Assembly: GCA_019058515.1 (NCBI GenBank)
Contig: JAHPYY010000212.1
Coordinates: 1-58,210, forward strand
Source: Promethearchaeota archaeon
GTDB lineage: Archaea; Asgardarchaeota; Lokiarchaeia; Sigynarchaeales; SOKP01
Reading direction: 5' to 3'
DNA: 58,210 bases
Under the pieces are notes generated by a model, which ran no database searches, was not told where the DNA came from, and was given only the letters and a program-made list of their open reading frames with translations. This document shows, one piece after another, positions 17,273 to 27,190 of the stretch; position 1 is the first letter of the stretch; each line of letters opens with the position of its first letter. Position numbers and translations under genes: made by a program.

Positions 17273-19123
17273 GTGGCAAGTAACAATAGGATGACCGATG
17301 TAGCATTACAGCGGAAAAGTTTACCAAACGAACCAGGCGTGTACTTATTTAAGGATCGAGTGGGAAAGGTCATTTACGTAGGAAAAGCATCGAATCTAAA
17401 AAAGCGAGTAAACCAATACTTTCTAAAAACTTCTTATATCGATCCTTACTACGAGGAAAAAATTAAAGAATTAGTCAAAAGAATAACTACAATTGAATAC
17501 ATAGTAACCGAAAATGAAAAGGAAGCCTTAATCTTAGAGAACATCCAAATAAAGACTCACAAACCGTTGTTTAATGTTCATATGAAGGATTCCAAGTCCT
17601 ATCCCTATGTGGCAATCTTTTACTCCGAAGAATACCCAAGGATTAAAGTGATAAGAGGCCCCGAAAAATATACACAAAATAATCTCGTGATAGGACCTTA
17701 TACGGATAAAAAGGAAATTCAGCGAATTCTGAGAGATTTACGAAAAATCTTCCCTTATTGTACCTGTAAAAAACCTACATGTGCGAAAGATAGGTCTTGT
17801 ATTTATTATCAACTAAATCTATGTCCAGGACCTTGCATTGAAAAGATATCAAAGCAAGATTATTTGGAGAATATTCGGAATATTGAATTATTTTTGAAAG
17901 GAGAAACAAAAGAGTTATTTAATCAAATAGAAGAAAAGATGAGAATTGCTTCTAAAGCACAAGATTACGAGCTTGCAGCAGTATGGAGAGATAAATTAAG
18001 CGCCATTAAAAGCGCAACAACGCAACAGCATGTCATAATCGACCAACAAACGAACAAGGACATAATTGGAACCCATTTAGAGAATAAATTCGCAGCATTC
18101 GTTATTCTTTACATAAGAGGGGGACGAATTTCGAATAAAAACTCATTTCTTTTCGATTTAAGGGATAAACTGATTCAAAAAAACGACATTTTACCTTCGA
18201 TGATGGAGCAATATTATCAGGACACTCACTTTGACCTTCCCGACGAAATCATAATTCCAAATTATTCTAAGAAGCTAAAATCCATAATCAATTACTTAAA
18301 AGATATTAAACCCAAAATTCGCATTAGATCCCCAATGAATGAGCACGAGAAAGCGTTGTTAAGGATTACAATTAAAAACGCTAAAGTTCTAATCGAGCAA
18401 AAACTCGAGATGGAGGAGCTAAGATTATTAGAGAAATCCCAATTAGAGCTCGCCATGAATTCCTTAAAGGAAAAGCTACATTTACCTCAAATTCCAAAAT
18501 CAATCGAAGGTTTTGATATTTCCAATATAGAAGGAGGTGACGCTACGGGTTCTATGGTTTATTTCTTCGATGGAAAGCCCTTAAAGAAGAATTACAGACA
18601 TTACAAAATTCGAACTAAAACCACCCCAGATGATGTGTTCATGATGAAGGAGGTCATCAATAGAAGGTATAGTTACCTAGTTAAAAATGATAAGGAACTA
18701 CCGGACTTGATTTTAGTTGATGGTGGAAAAGGTCAATTAAACGGTGCTCTTTTGGTTCTTAAAGAATTGGGGTTAGAATCAATCCCTATTATAGGATTAG
18801 CTAAAAGATTAGAGGAAGTTTTTCTACCAAATAAAAAGAACCCAGTCATTCTTTCCCAAGATTCCCCAGAATTGCACCTTCTTCAGAGGATACGGGACGA
18901 GGCTCATAGATTTGCCGTTAGATTACACAAAAAGCAGAGACAAAAAAGAATAAGAGGATCTCTACTGGAAGAAATAGAAGGAATTGGTCCTAAGACGAGA
19001 AATAAATTGCTCAATCGTTTTGGTAGCGTTGCGGGATTGAAACGGGCTAGTCAAAGCGAATTGAGGGAATTACTAAGCGAAAAATTGGTTATCAAGGTGT
19101 TGAAAAAACTAAGAGAAATCTAA
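17273..19123 (+). CDS. uvrC: Excinuclease ABC subunit C
   Basis: UvrC makes the two incisions in bacterial-type nucleotide excision repair. Domains in order: GIY-YIG nuclease at about residues 18-100 (GVYLFKD, VIYVGKAS); a cysteine cluster at about 160-190 (CTCKKPTC, LCPGPC) that binds iron-sulphur in UvrC; a UVR helix pair at about 215-250; the RNase H-like nuclease at about 400-530 (EGFDISNIEGGDATGSMV, LILVDGGKGQL); and a C-terminal helix-hairpin-helix (IEGIGPKTRNKLL). The start may be GTG 17273 or ATG 17291. uvrA and uvrB are not in the window. In archaea the system is regarded as acquired from bacteria. Confidence 0.95.
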   Translation: MASNNRMTDVALQRKSLPNEPGVYLFKDRVGKVIYVGKASNLKKRVNQYFLKTSYIDPYYEEKIKELVKRITTIEYIVTENEKEALILENIQIKTHKPLFNVHMKDSKSYPYVAIFYSEEYPRIKVIRGPEKYTQNNLVIGPYTDKKEIQRILRDLRKIFPYCTCKKPTCAKDRSCIYYQLNLCPGPCIEKISKQDYLENIRNIELFLKGETKELFNQIEEKMRIASKAQDYELAAVWRDKLSAIKSATTQQHVIIDQQTNKDIIGTHLENKFAAFVILYIRGGRISNKNSFLFDLRDKLIQKNDILPSMMEQYYQDTHFDLPDEIIIPNYSKKLKSIINYLKDIKPKIRIRSPMNEHEKALLRITIKNAKVLIEQKLEMEELRLLEKSQLELAMNSLKEKLHLPQIPKSIEGFDISNIEGGDATGSMVYFFDGKPLKKNYRHYKIRTKTTPDDVFMMKEVINRRYSYLVKNDKELPDLILVDGGKGQLNGALLVLKELGLESIPIIGLAKRLEEVFLPNKKNPVILSQDSPELHLLQRIRDEAHRFAVRLHKKQRQKRIRGSLLEEIEGIGPKTRNKLLNRFGSVAGLKRASQSELRELLSEKLVIKVLKKLREI

Positions 19124-19165
19124 TTGTATCTTAAAAATTAAGTGAGATTATAAAAAAAAAATAAG

Positions 19166-20413
19166 TTAGAAATATTTACTTTTAACTCTTGTAAAAATAC
19201 TAACTATTATCAACACTATACCTAGTAGCAAAAATGTGACATTTAAATTTAGCATGACAATTAATCCAATAAGAGGATATAATATTGTTCTCACCAAACT
19301 TCCTATCATGTTAACGGTGCTTAATACGGTTGCTCTATTCTTCGATTCAATCTGATTATTGATTGTTTTTACGAATAAGACGCTTCTAGCCATTCCAAAT
19401 CCGATGCTTATGAATAATAAAAGCATACTGATTGGAGTAAAGTAAATCCACGCCATCAAAATTGCCCCTAAGCCAGGAATCAGTGTATATACTCTTAGTA
19501 GTGCCTTCTTATGCTTAGTCTTACTTTCTAATTTTGGTGCTAAATTTGTGAAGAGTATTTCCGAGAGCGTAATACCTGCTGCGACGAATCCAAAGAACAC
19601 CTCGTTAATGAATAAAGCGTCTAAGTAAAGTTGATATATCCAAATTAGGAAGAACACCATTACTTCTGCCAGTATCATGTCAAACGCTAGAATTCTAAGC
19701 GTCTTGCTACGTTTCATAGTTTTCAGTCCTGAAATCACGAGTTTCAGGTAGTTTTCAGATTTCTGTTTCAGGTCGTGATTTGGTTCGTTAATTAACAGCG
19801 CTATAATCGCAGCCACGGTAAAAGGTATGCACATCGCTCTCATTGCCATCGGTAACGAGGTGAAAAACGCTAGGATAGATCCTATAGGAGCAGATATGGT
19901 AATTCCTGCTAATAGGAACCCTCGACTTATCGCCATTTTTTTTGAGATTTCGCTTTCCTTTCCTATTTTCTTTAACGTATCGAAAAGAACAGCCTGATCA
20001 GTCCCCGAAATTAAGGCGTGACCAAATGCGAAGCAAGTTTCTCCCAATATGAAGAAAACTATACTAGGTGCAATTGTGTATACGATCGATGCTGCTACAA
20101 TTGAAACGCTTCCAAGAAACAGCGAGATTCTTCTTTCAAAATAATCACTTATCGCTCCGCACGGAATTTCGAGTATTAATACACAAATGGTGAAATAAGA
20201 TTGGACCAGCATTATCTCAACGAAAGTTAATTGTCCCCACTGAGTAAAAAACGGAATCATAACTCCAGAAATCAGGAAGAACCCAAACACGAATTGAAAT
20301 ACATACAGCTTTTTCACATTTCTATTCCACTTTCGAATCTCTTTGTGACTCATGGCACGTTTTTCGCTTACATAAGGCTCGCTTATTGTGTTTTCCAATG
20401 CTTTACTTTCCAT
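19166..20413 (-). CDS. Major facilitator superfamily transporter
   Basis: An integral membrane protein with about twelve hydrophobic segments, a typical MFS pattern. The loop between helices 2 and 3 (GAISDYFERRISLFLGS) is the conserved G-x3-D-x2-GRR-like motif A. I use ATG 20411-20413, preceded by AGAGGAAAAG; an upstream in-frame TTG/GTG-type start would add 14 residues (20455). The substrate cannot be inferred; sequence style is closest to drug/sugar efflux members. It is transcribed alone. Confidence 0.85.
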   Translation of the reverse strand: MESKALENTISEPYVSEKRAMSHKEIRKWNRNVKKLYVFQFVFGFFLISGVMIPFFTQWGQLTFVEIMLVQSYFTICVLILEIPCGAISDYFERRISLFLGSVSIVAASIVYTIAPSIVFFILGETCFAFGHALISGTDQAVLFDTLKKIGKESEISKKMAISRGFLLAGITISAPIGSILAFFTSLPMAMRAMCIPFTVAAIIALLINEPNHDLKQKSENYLKLVISGLKTMKRSKTLRILAFDMILAEVMVFFLIWIYQLYLDALFINEVFFGFVAAGITLSEILFTNLAPKLESKTKHKKALLRVYTLIPGLGAILMAWIYFTPISMLLLFISIGFGMARSVLFVKTINNQIESKNRATVLSTVNMIGSLVRTILYPLIGLIVMLNLNVTFLLLGIVLIIVSIFTRVKSKYF

Positions 20414-20455
20414 TTTCTTTTCCTCTTTTGTTTTTAAATATATGAAGACGCGCAA

Positions 20456-20838
20456 AACAAATCATCCCCTCTATTGTTTTAATTTAAAGTAAAATAGCTT
20501 ATTGTTATCTAAGTTAGTAGAATCATTAGTAGAAAATATTATAATATGAAGAATTTAGTAAAGAGAACCTAAGAGAGAATCAAAGAAGGGATAGAAGTTA
20601 AACGCGTTAACTCAATTTTGTGGATACAATACAAGCAAATGGCATGTGGACTACCGTATAAGACATCTGTGTCCCATTCCATACGCAATAATTAGTATCC
20701 ATCATAATCATTTTTTTTAGATTAGTATTATCTATTATTATTTGTAGTTATTTAAACTTATGGGCTTGAGCTTGGTTTCCAGTCAAATAATGGGAATTTA
20801 ATGGGAGAGAGTTTAAAACTTTAATATGAATTAAGTTA
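20456..20838. other. Intergenic, no gene seen
   Basis: About 380 bases without a convincing frame on either strand. It contains the promoter of the MFS gene and the 3' region of the phosphohexomutase operon. A slightly GC-richer part near 20595-20690 has no clear pairing. Confidence 0.35.
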
Positions 20839-22284
20839 TCACGAATTTACTTTGTCGATTACCATTTTTACCAATTCTGCCGTGGTTTCACAATAAACTC
20901 TCGCCAAAGAATCTCTTTTGGCTTCGCTTATAATTCTTATAACTGGTTCCGTATTTGAAGGATGAATTAATACAAACCACTCTCTTTCTTCGCCGAATCT
21001 TAGGTCTTGATCTATTTGATCAACTTTCTCACCCTCACTGTATAGTTCTCGCTTTAGTTTATTAATGATTAAAGGGACATTATTGGATTTCAGGTTAATT
21101 TTTGCGCGATGAGAGTAATATTTTGGCAACTTGGAAACTAAATTCGATATAGGTTGGTTTGTTTTAGATAGAATATCTATGATCTTTGCTGCGGCATAAA
21201 TACCGTCTCGAGCTAGATTAAAAGAAGGATTGATAATCCCTCCACAAGATCCTTCTCCACCAAATATTACTATTTCCTCAGAATCGGAACAAAATCTCTG
21301 TAGTGTGTGCATTTTTTCTGCTAGAAATCTCTCTCCAACTGGGGTTCTAATAAGTTCTGCACCATGTTTTATGGCGAGAGCTTCAAACCTCATAGAAGAA
21401 GCTACATTTGTCACAAATATTACTTTTTTCCCCTCTCGCTCCATCTCTTCTAAGTAATGATCGGTAATGATTGCAAGACCTACATCTTCGAAATAACATT
21501 TGTAATCATTTCCGACTATCGCCAACCTATCCGCATCGCAATCATGGGCAAAACCTATGTCGGCTTTTTCCTTCCAGACCTTGATAATCAAATCCTGTAA
21601 ATTTTCCTCAATGGGTTCAATTTCTCTTGGAAATTGATCGTTTTCGTCTAATTCGTCATTAATCGTTATTACTTCACAGCCTAAGCCCCTCAATACTGCG
21701 GGAGTAACATAATTCCCGGCTCCGGCTCCAGTATCTAGAATTACTTTAAAAGATTTTGTAAATTCAGTTCTATCTTTATTTAAAAATTCTAAAAGAGCCG
21801 TAGTGTAATCTGCATTGGCATTTACCTCTTTAATTAAACCCGCTTTTAATTTTATAGCTTCTATATTTACTTGTATCGAATTAGATTCTAATTGTATTAA
21901 TACCTCCTCTAATTCGTCATGACCGATAAATGTTCTTTCAGAGATCAATTTTAACGCGTTCCACTCTGGTGGATTGTGAGAACCCGAAATAATTATTCCC
22001 CCATCAAGACCTAGCTTGTTTTTCTCGTAAATAATTGCTGGAGTGGGACTTATCTCGGCATTATATACTTCACATCCAGAAGTAATCAAACCTTTAATAA
22101 CTTGGTCTGATAATTGAACACTGCTTGGTCTAGTGTCTCTCCCGACAATGACCCGCTTCTCTTTCGATTTTAACCATAACCCAAATGCGTGAGAGATTGC
22201 TCTAGCAGTCTCCAAAGTTAAGGCTTTTCCAAAGATTCCTCTTATTCCGCTTAAACTGAATATTAAATCTTGATTCTCCGTCAT
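20839..22284 (-). CDS. Phosphohexomutase (phosphoglucosamine/phosphomannomutase family)
   Basis: An alpha-D-phosphohexomutase that moves phosphate between C1 and C6 of a hexose or hexosamine. The phosphoserine loop is SGSHNPPEWNALK with Ser102; metal binding is DCDADRLAI near 245; sugar binding is FGGEGSCGGI near 325; the phosphate-binding loop is HPSNTEPVIRI near 450. The order and 481-residue length fit archaeal GlmM/ManB-like enzymes. It ends a minus-strand cluster and starts 16 bases after the ROK kinase, so the pair could convert a free sugar to its 6-phosphate and then its 1-phosphate. The exact sugar is uncertain. Confidence 0.9.
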   Translation of the reverse strand: MTENQDLIFSLSGIRGIFGKALTLETARAISHAFGLWLKSKEKRVIVGRDTRPSSVQLSDQVIKGLITSGCEVYNAEISPTPAIIYEKNKLGLDGGIIISGSHNPPEWNALKLISERTFIGHDELEEVLIQLESNSIQVNIEAIKLKAGLIKEVNANADYTTALLEFLNKDRTEFTKSFKVILDTGAGAGNYVTPAVLRGLGCEVITINDELDENDQFPREIEPIEENLQDLIIKVWKEKADIGFAHDCDADRLAIVGNDYKCYFEDVGLAIITDHYLEEMEREGKKVIFVTNVASSMRFEALAIKHGAELIRTPVGERFLAEKMHTLQRFCSDSEEIVIFGGEGSCGGIINPSFNLARDGIYAAAKIIDILSKTNQPISNLVSKLPKYYSHRAKINLKSNNVPLIINKLKRELYSEGEKVDQIDQDLRFGEEREWFVLIHPSNTEPVIRIISEAKRDSLARVYCETTAELVKMVIDKVNS

Positions 22285-22300
22285 ATCTATGTTAATATTG

Positions 22301-23311
22301 TTAATTCAAAACTTTGTGATTCTCAATTTTATACTTAACCAATGCTAACGCTCCTTTTAGGCCTACATCTTCTCTAAATTTCGTCAGTTTAATATTAGGG
22401 GGACGGTTAATTGTAAATAGAATTGGTTCCTCTTGGAATTGTTTCCTTATCGGAGGAAGTATGATTTCATGATCTCGCATCATGGCTCCTCCTACATAGA
22501 TTGTAGTTGAATCGTAATGATTGTTGATAATCCCTATGCCTACTTTGGAATAAAATACGCAGTCATTAACAATTTTTGCTGATAACTCATCTCCTTTTCT
22601 CGCCGCTTGAAAAACTTCCTTCGCAGTTAATGTAGAAATGTCGTTATTTAAATTTTTTTTTAAAACATCGTAATTTAAATGGTTTAATTCGATTTCTTCT
22701 AAAGCTCTATTTCTCACTCCCGTACCTGAGCTAAAAGCTTCCCAACAGCCGTAAGCTCCACAGTTACACTTTGCCTTACTTCTAGGTTTTACTAGAGCGT
22801 GTCCGACTTCTGCTGCGTTTCCATCCTTACCAGTAAGCAAGTGTCCGTTACATATAACACCAGCTCCGATTCCTGTAGAGATCGTGAGGTAGATGAGATT
22901 ATCCTTTTCTTCTTCAGAAGCTTCGAAGAAATGGACTCCTAGCACTGCAGCATTACCATCATTCATGATATGGAATCGTGTATCCGGAAACTCTTTCTGA
23001 ATCGGCTCTCTCAAGGGAATTTCCCGAAAGCCGAGATTCGCATTATTGAAAACAATTCCTTGTTCCGTATTTATAGGACCAGCTGTTGCTAAACCTATCG
23101 CAATTAACTCGTCTTTTTTATAACCATTTTCATTGAGTAATTCGTAAAGGAGCTTACATACGCCTTCGCCTATAGAAAACTTAGTTTCTTTAGGTGTTCT
23201 TCGTAGTTTAACTTTAATTAACGATTCTTTCAATGATAAGTCGCTAATTGCCACCCTTATCCATGTACCTCCTATGTCAACGCCGGCTATACAATTTGGG
23301 CTCATTAGCAT
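22301..23311 (-). CDS. ROK-family sugar kinase (glucokinase-like)
   Basis: ROK kinases phosphorylate glucose, mannose or N-acetylated hexosamines with ATP. The phosphate loop GVDIGGTWIRV is at about residues 10-20, and a second ATP motif, TISTGIGAGVI, is near 143-153. Zinc ligands are His171 and Cys182, Cys184 and Cys189 (KCNCGAYGCWEAF). An ATG at 23303-23305 is better spaced from AAAGGTG than the first ATG at 23311. There is no N-terminal helix-turn-helix, so it is an enzyme rather than a repressor. It sits in the hydrolase-radical SAM-ROK-mutase cluster. Confidence 0.88.
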   Translation of the reverse strand: MLMSPNCIAGVDIGGTWIRVAISDLSLKESLIKVKLRRTPKETKFSIGEGVCKLLYELLNENGYKKDELIAIGLATAGPINTEQGIVFNNANLGFREIPLREPIQKEFPDTRFHIMNDGNAAVLGVHFFEASEEEKDNLIYLTISTGIGAGVICNGHLLTGKDGNAAEVGHALVKPRSKAKCNCGAYGCWEAFSSGTGVRNRALEEIELNHLNYDVLKKNLNNDISTLTAKEVFQAARKGDELSAKIVNDCVFYSKVGIGIINNHYDSTTIYVGGAMMRDHEIILPPIRKQFQEEPILFTINRPPNIKLTKFREDVGLKGALALVKYKIENHKVLN

Positions 23312-23342
23312 GCACCTTTGAGGGGATTGAAGATAGATTACA

Positions 23343-24137
23343 TTAAAAATAATTTATACTAATTGTATCAATATTGACGTAATTCTTTAAAATATTAATT
23401 ATCTCTTGTTTTCTTTTATTATCAATAGAATAAACAAGGTGTTCTGAGGGAATTCGAGCCACAGAATAAATTTGCACTTTATCGGGTCGAATTTTTTTAA
23501 TTGCTAACGCTAAATTTTCGATATTGTCAGCAGAGTTGTTTGATTTAAGGTCGCTTTCGTAAGTATTATAAATTAAACACTGAAGCGTGAGCACATGGTT
23601 TACAGGTTTTTCTTTTCGAAGGTTAATTAACGAGTCTATAATCACGCTAAGTTTAGGAACATCGTTATGGGGACGATTTGCCCATCTATACACGCTTTCA
23701 ATACCAGCATCTACTTTAGCGAGTATGTATTCAAATTGAGATACTTTCGTTCTAATTTCATTTCTAAAAAGCGTACTGGAATTAGTAAATAGAGTTATTC
23801 TTGGAGGATTGTTCTGCCAAGATACTTTTTTTCTTACCTTTTTTGTAATTTCTAAGTATTCTAGTAGATATTTGTTCAGCGTTGGTTCTCCGTTGTAACC
23901 AAATGTTATAGAATCTAGATTTGGAAAGTAGGGAAGTAATTCTATCAATTCTTTGTAGAAATTGTGAGTAGGGGGTTGTTGAATTACATAATAAGGGGAT
24001 ACGAGGTTAATGGTATTACCGATTTCACAATATACACAATCAAATGTGCAATATTTCGTTTTAGGTAAGATATCTACACCTAACGACAACCCTAACCTTC
24101 GAGAGTTAAATGGACCGTAAGTATAGAATCTTGGCAT
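23343..24137 (-). CDS. Radical SAM protein, COG0731-like
   Basis: The cluster motif is C-x3-C-x2-C at Cys30, Cys34 and Cys37 (KYCTFDCVYCEIG), preceded by GPFNSRRLGLSLG, a signature of short COG0731-like radical SAM proteins related to TYW1. The GEP motif (GYNGEPTLN) follows near residue 100 for SAM binding. Length 264 is typical. The reaction is unknown; it lacks the flavodoxin domain of eukaryotic TYW1. Eight bases separate it from the upstream hydrolase gene and 31 from the ROK kinase. Confidence 0.85.
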   Translation of the reverse strand: MPRFYTYGPFNSRRLGLSLGVDILPKTKYCTFDCVYCEIGNTINLVSPYYVIQQPPTHNFYKELIELLPYFPNLDSITFGYNGEPTLNKYLLEYLEITKKVRKKVSWQNNPPRITLFTNSSTLFRNEIRTKVSQFEYILAKVDAGIESVYRWANRPHNDVPKLSVIIDSLINLRKEKPVNHVLTLQCLIYNTYESDLKSNNSADNIENLALAIKKIRPDKVQIYSVARIPSEHLVYSIDNKRKQEIINILKNYVNIDTISINYF

Positions 24138-24145
24138 ACTTTAAC

Positions 24146-24910
24146 TTAAATCTGATATTCTGTGATGAATTTTTGAATTGCGTTATTTACTTCCTCGGGT
24201 TTTTCTATCATAACCATGTGTCCAGCCTGTTCTATCAACACAAGCATAGAATCTTCGATCTTTTCTCGTAAAAATTGCGAATACTTAACGGGTGTAAGTT
24301 TATCTGCTGTACCACATATTATTAAAGTTGGTATCTTTATTTCGCTTGTTTTTTCAAGCGTGTCAAATTCGTCGCAAATGCTAAAGTCTCTAAAAGTAAT
24401 ATCAGCACTTTCTTGTCTTGCTTCGTTTAAGTACTGTTCAATAATTTCTTTAGGTGTTTTTCGATAAAATGCACCATTAGGAAGAGAATTTATAAATTGT
24501 TCGTAATCGGCTTTCAAGCTTTCAAAAATTCGAGGGCTGACTCGAAGTCTAGCTCCTGTATCGCACAAAATCAAGCCAGATACCTCAGAAGGATATTTAT
24601 AATAATACGCTTGGATAACGGCTCCACCTAGCGAATGACCGCATAACACGATATCCTTATACCTACGTACGTTTATTACTGTCCTCACCACTTCCACATA
24701 GAGATCTAAGGATATGTTTGGAAAAATATCTGACTTGTTATGATTTGGGAGATCTATCGCAATAAAATCCCATTTTAAGTCAATTTGAAATTGATTGGTC
24801 CATACTTTGGAATTACCTCCCGAGCCGTGAATAAAGATAATTATCTTCTCACTATTGTTTTCCTTCAGTTGATAGTGAATATTTCTATCTTGAAACTTTA
24901 AAAATGTCAT
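24146..24910 (-). CDS. Alpha/beta hydrolase
   Basis: A canonical alpha/beta-hydrolase of 254 residues. The oxyanion segment is IFIHGSGGN near 25-33, the nucleophile elbow is GHSLGG with Ser93, the acid is Asp203 (CGTADKLTP), and the base is His231 (QAGHMVMIEKP). No signal sequence is present, so it acts in the cytosol. It is the first gene of the four-gene minus cluster. The family covers esterases, C-C hydrolases and thioesterases; substrate not predictable. Confidence 0.88.
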   Translation of the reverse strand: MTFLKFQDRNIHYQLKENNSEKIIIFIHGSGGNSKVWTNQFQIDLKWDFIAIDLPNHNKSDIFPNISLDLYVEVVRTVINVRRYKDIVLCGHSLGGAVIQAYYYKYPSEVSGLILCDTGARLRVSPRIFESLKADYEQFINSLPNGAFYRKTPKEIIEQYLNEARQESADITFRDFSICDEFDTLEKTSEIKIPTLIICGTADKLTPVKYSQFLREKIEDSMLVLIEQAGHMVMIEKPEEVNNAIQKFITEYQI

Positions 24911-25017
24911 ATTCTAAGGAATTATTTATGTTTAAGTTAAATGGAAAAAATAAGATAAAAATTATGGTATTAGAGAATAAAAAAAATAAGAAGAAAAGTT
25001 AAAAAACCAAAAAAAAG

Positions 25018-25800
25018 TTATATATCCTGCATTTTCGAAAAAGATCTTGCACCCGTTAAGATTAACGCGCTACCAAAACCTAAAAGTACTAATAAGTTCA
25101 GCCAAAGTGGAAAGTAAGACACACCAAGAAGTAAATAGCGAAACAAGTCTACTCCGTACGCGAACGGATTTATCATGGTCACAATTTGCATGACAAATGG
25201 GATGTTATTGAAGGCAAATAAAGCACCTGATAACATGAACATTGGCATTACAATAAAGGTTTGGATTAGTCCAAACGCTTGAAAATCCTTTAACTTGGAA
25301 GCAATTGTTAATCCCATTCCAATAATGCCAATACTAATGAATAGCGCTGCCGGAATTACTAAAATAACTCGCCAAATTAGAGAAATATCGTAACCAAAGA
25401 AACCAAAAGCGATACTTAATCCTAGTATTATCATGCATTGAATTACAGTTTGAAGCGACAAACCAAGCGTTCTTCCCACCATTAAAGTCGTTCGATTAAC
25501 TGGAGCAACCAACAGTTCCTTCATAAATCCAAACATTTTATCTCTCATGACTCCCATCCCACCGAATATTCCCGAAAATAGAATGGTCATTGCAGCGATT
25601 CCAGAAGCCGAAAAGGCTGTAGAGCTTATATCCATCCCTTGGATGTTGATATCTATCATAAAGAAACCTCCACTAAACACAAGTAAAAATAATACGGATT
25701 GCGCTATTGACGAAATAACTCGGGATTTGAATCTGAAATATCCCATAATCTCTCTTTTAGCTAATACCCATATTACGGTCCAGTTTGATTTTAAATCCAT
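25018..25800 (-). CDS. ABC-2 type transporter permease
   Basis: An ABC-2 permease with six predicted membrane helices and the characteristic cytosolic loop FGFMKELLVAPVNRTTLMVGR near residues 89-110. ATG 25798-25800 is the likely start; a GTG two codons earlier is possible. The gene starts 24 bases after the ATPase gene and forms an exporter with it. This subfamily (DrrB/NatB-like) exports drugs, lipids or sodium; the substrate is unknown. Confidence 0.9.
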   Translation of the reverse strand: MDLKSNWTVIWVLAKREIMGYFRFKSRVISSIAQSVLFLLVFSGGFFMIDINIQGMDISSTAFSASGIAAMTILFSGIFGGMGVMRDKMFGFMKELLVAPVNRTTLMVGRTLGLSLQTVIQCMIILGLSIAFGFFGYDISLIWRVILVIPAALFISIGIIGMGLTIASKLKDFQAFGLIQTFIVMPMFMLSGALFAFNNIPFVMQIVTMINPFAYGVDLFRYLLLGVSYFPLWLNLLVLLGFGSALILTGARSFSKMQDI

Positions 25801-25824
25801 TTTCACTAATTCTGTTATCCTCGT

Positions 25825-27153
25825 TCACCTCGTTAATTGTCGCATTTGAATTCTTTTCTTTATATTTTTAGCGCGGTTAGCGGTTTCCGCTCTAATTTCC
25901 TTTCCTGTGAAATGTAAAAACACATCCTCCAAGGTTGGTTGATGCATGTTCACATTTTTTATAGAAAGATTGTACTCGTTCACTTTTTGGATGATCTCTG
26001 ATATCTGTTTACTGCCATTCATACATGAAATGGATAGTTTTGGATTGTCGTCGCTTTCGTCTGGTTGTATTTCACCCTTTTTAATTTTAACGAGTTCATC
26101 ACGAATAATTTCTGGTACCTGATTCACTAGATCCTCAGGAATCATATCTGCGATTTTCTTTTTCATTGCGAACGGTGCGTTTGAAAACATTTGAGCAGAC
26201 ATTGGAAATCGCTTCCAAGAATTTATCAGTTTTTTTGGATCTGACATCGTTTCGCGAATGCGAGCTTTTATCATTTCAGGATTTATATTCGGCATGTTTT
26301 TGGGAAGATTCATGCTTATATCAGGAAATTCTTGGGAAACTTGAGGGTTTCCAAGACTCACATTTTTGATTTCGGGTATGGACCTTATTCTTTCTAAGAA
26401 TTCTCGGAATAATAATGGATCAATCGTGTCTTCAAGTTCAAGATCGATAACATCACCCGAAAGTTGCTTCTTTAAGTTTTCTGACGTATCCATTGCAATA
26501 ATTTTTCCGTGATCCATAATGCAGATTCTATTGGCGAGAACATCGGCTTCTTCCATGTAATGCGTTGTTATTAAAATGGTCATCTTCAAGTCCCCCTCGT
26601 TTAGTTCCTTTATTTTATCCCAAATCTTCCTTCTTGTTTGAGGGTCTAAACCCAAAGTTGGTTCGTCTAAGAACAAAACCTTTGGTGCATGCATAAGACC
26701 TCGTGCAATTTCTAAGCGACGTTTCATACCCCCAGAATAGTTTTTTACAAACATATCTGCTTGTTCTTGTAAGTCGACTAATTTCAATACTTCCTCGATT
26801 TTCTCTCGTCTCTGTTTTTTGGACATCCCATACAAAATTGCGTGAAGCTCCAAATTTTCACGAGCTTTCATGTCCCCGTCGACCGAAGGTTCTTGAAATA
26901 CGATGCCAATTGATTTTCTTACATTACTCGAATCTTTAGAAACATCGTAAGAGTTGACGAATGCATCCCCTTTTGTGGGGTTGAGAAGTGTAGCTAGCAT
27001 ACTGATGGTAGTGGTTTTTCCCGCTCCGTTTGGACCCAGTAACGCAAAAATTTCTCCCTTTTTAATAGAAAAGCTTATATTGTCTACCGCTAATACATTT
27101 CCATCATTGTAAATTTTTGTAAGGTTTCTTACATCTATTATATTTTCATTCAT
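25825..27153 (-). CDS. ABC transporter ATP-binding protein (DrrA-like) with long C-terminal extension
   Basis: The nucleotide-binding domain shows Walker A GPNGAGKTTT near 39-48, signature YSGGMKRRLEIARGL near 138, Walker B VLFLDEPTLGLD near 158 and the switch His (ITTHYMEE). After about residue 235 comes a DrrA-type C-terminal domain interrupted by a roughly 110-residue Pro/Met/Lys-rich insertion (about 265-375), before the family ending LSIKNVNMHQPTLEDVFLHF. The insertion is unusual and unexplained. It sits between the PadR regulator and the permease in a three-gene operon. Confidence 0.93.
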   Translation of the reverse strand: MNENIIDVRNLTKIYNDGNVLAVDNISFSIKKGEIFALLGPNGAGKTTTISMLATLLNPTKGDAFVNSYDVSKDSSNVRKSIGIVFQEPSVDGDMKARENLELHAILYGMSKKQRREKIEEVLKLVDLQEQADMFVKNYSGGMKRRLEIARGLMHAPKVLFLDEPTLGLDPQTRRKIWDKIKELNEGDLKMTILITTHYMEEADVLANRICIMDHGKIIAMDTSENLKKQLSGDVIDLELEDTIDPLLFREFLERIRSIPEIKNVSLGNPQVSQEFPDISMNLPKNMPNINPEMIKARIRETMSDPKKLINSWKRFPMSAQMFSNAPFAMKKKIADMIPEDLVNQVPEIIRDELVKIKKGEIQPDESDDNPKLSISCMNGSKQISEIIQKVNEYNLSIKNVNMHQPTLEDVFLHFTGKEIRAETANRAKNIKKRIQMRQLTR

Positions 27154-27190
27154 AATTTTTTAAAGACTGATTTTTAACTGTTGTTATAGT

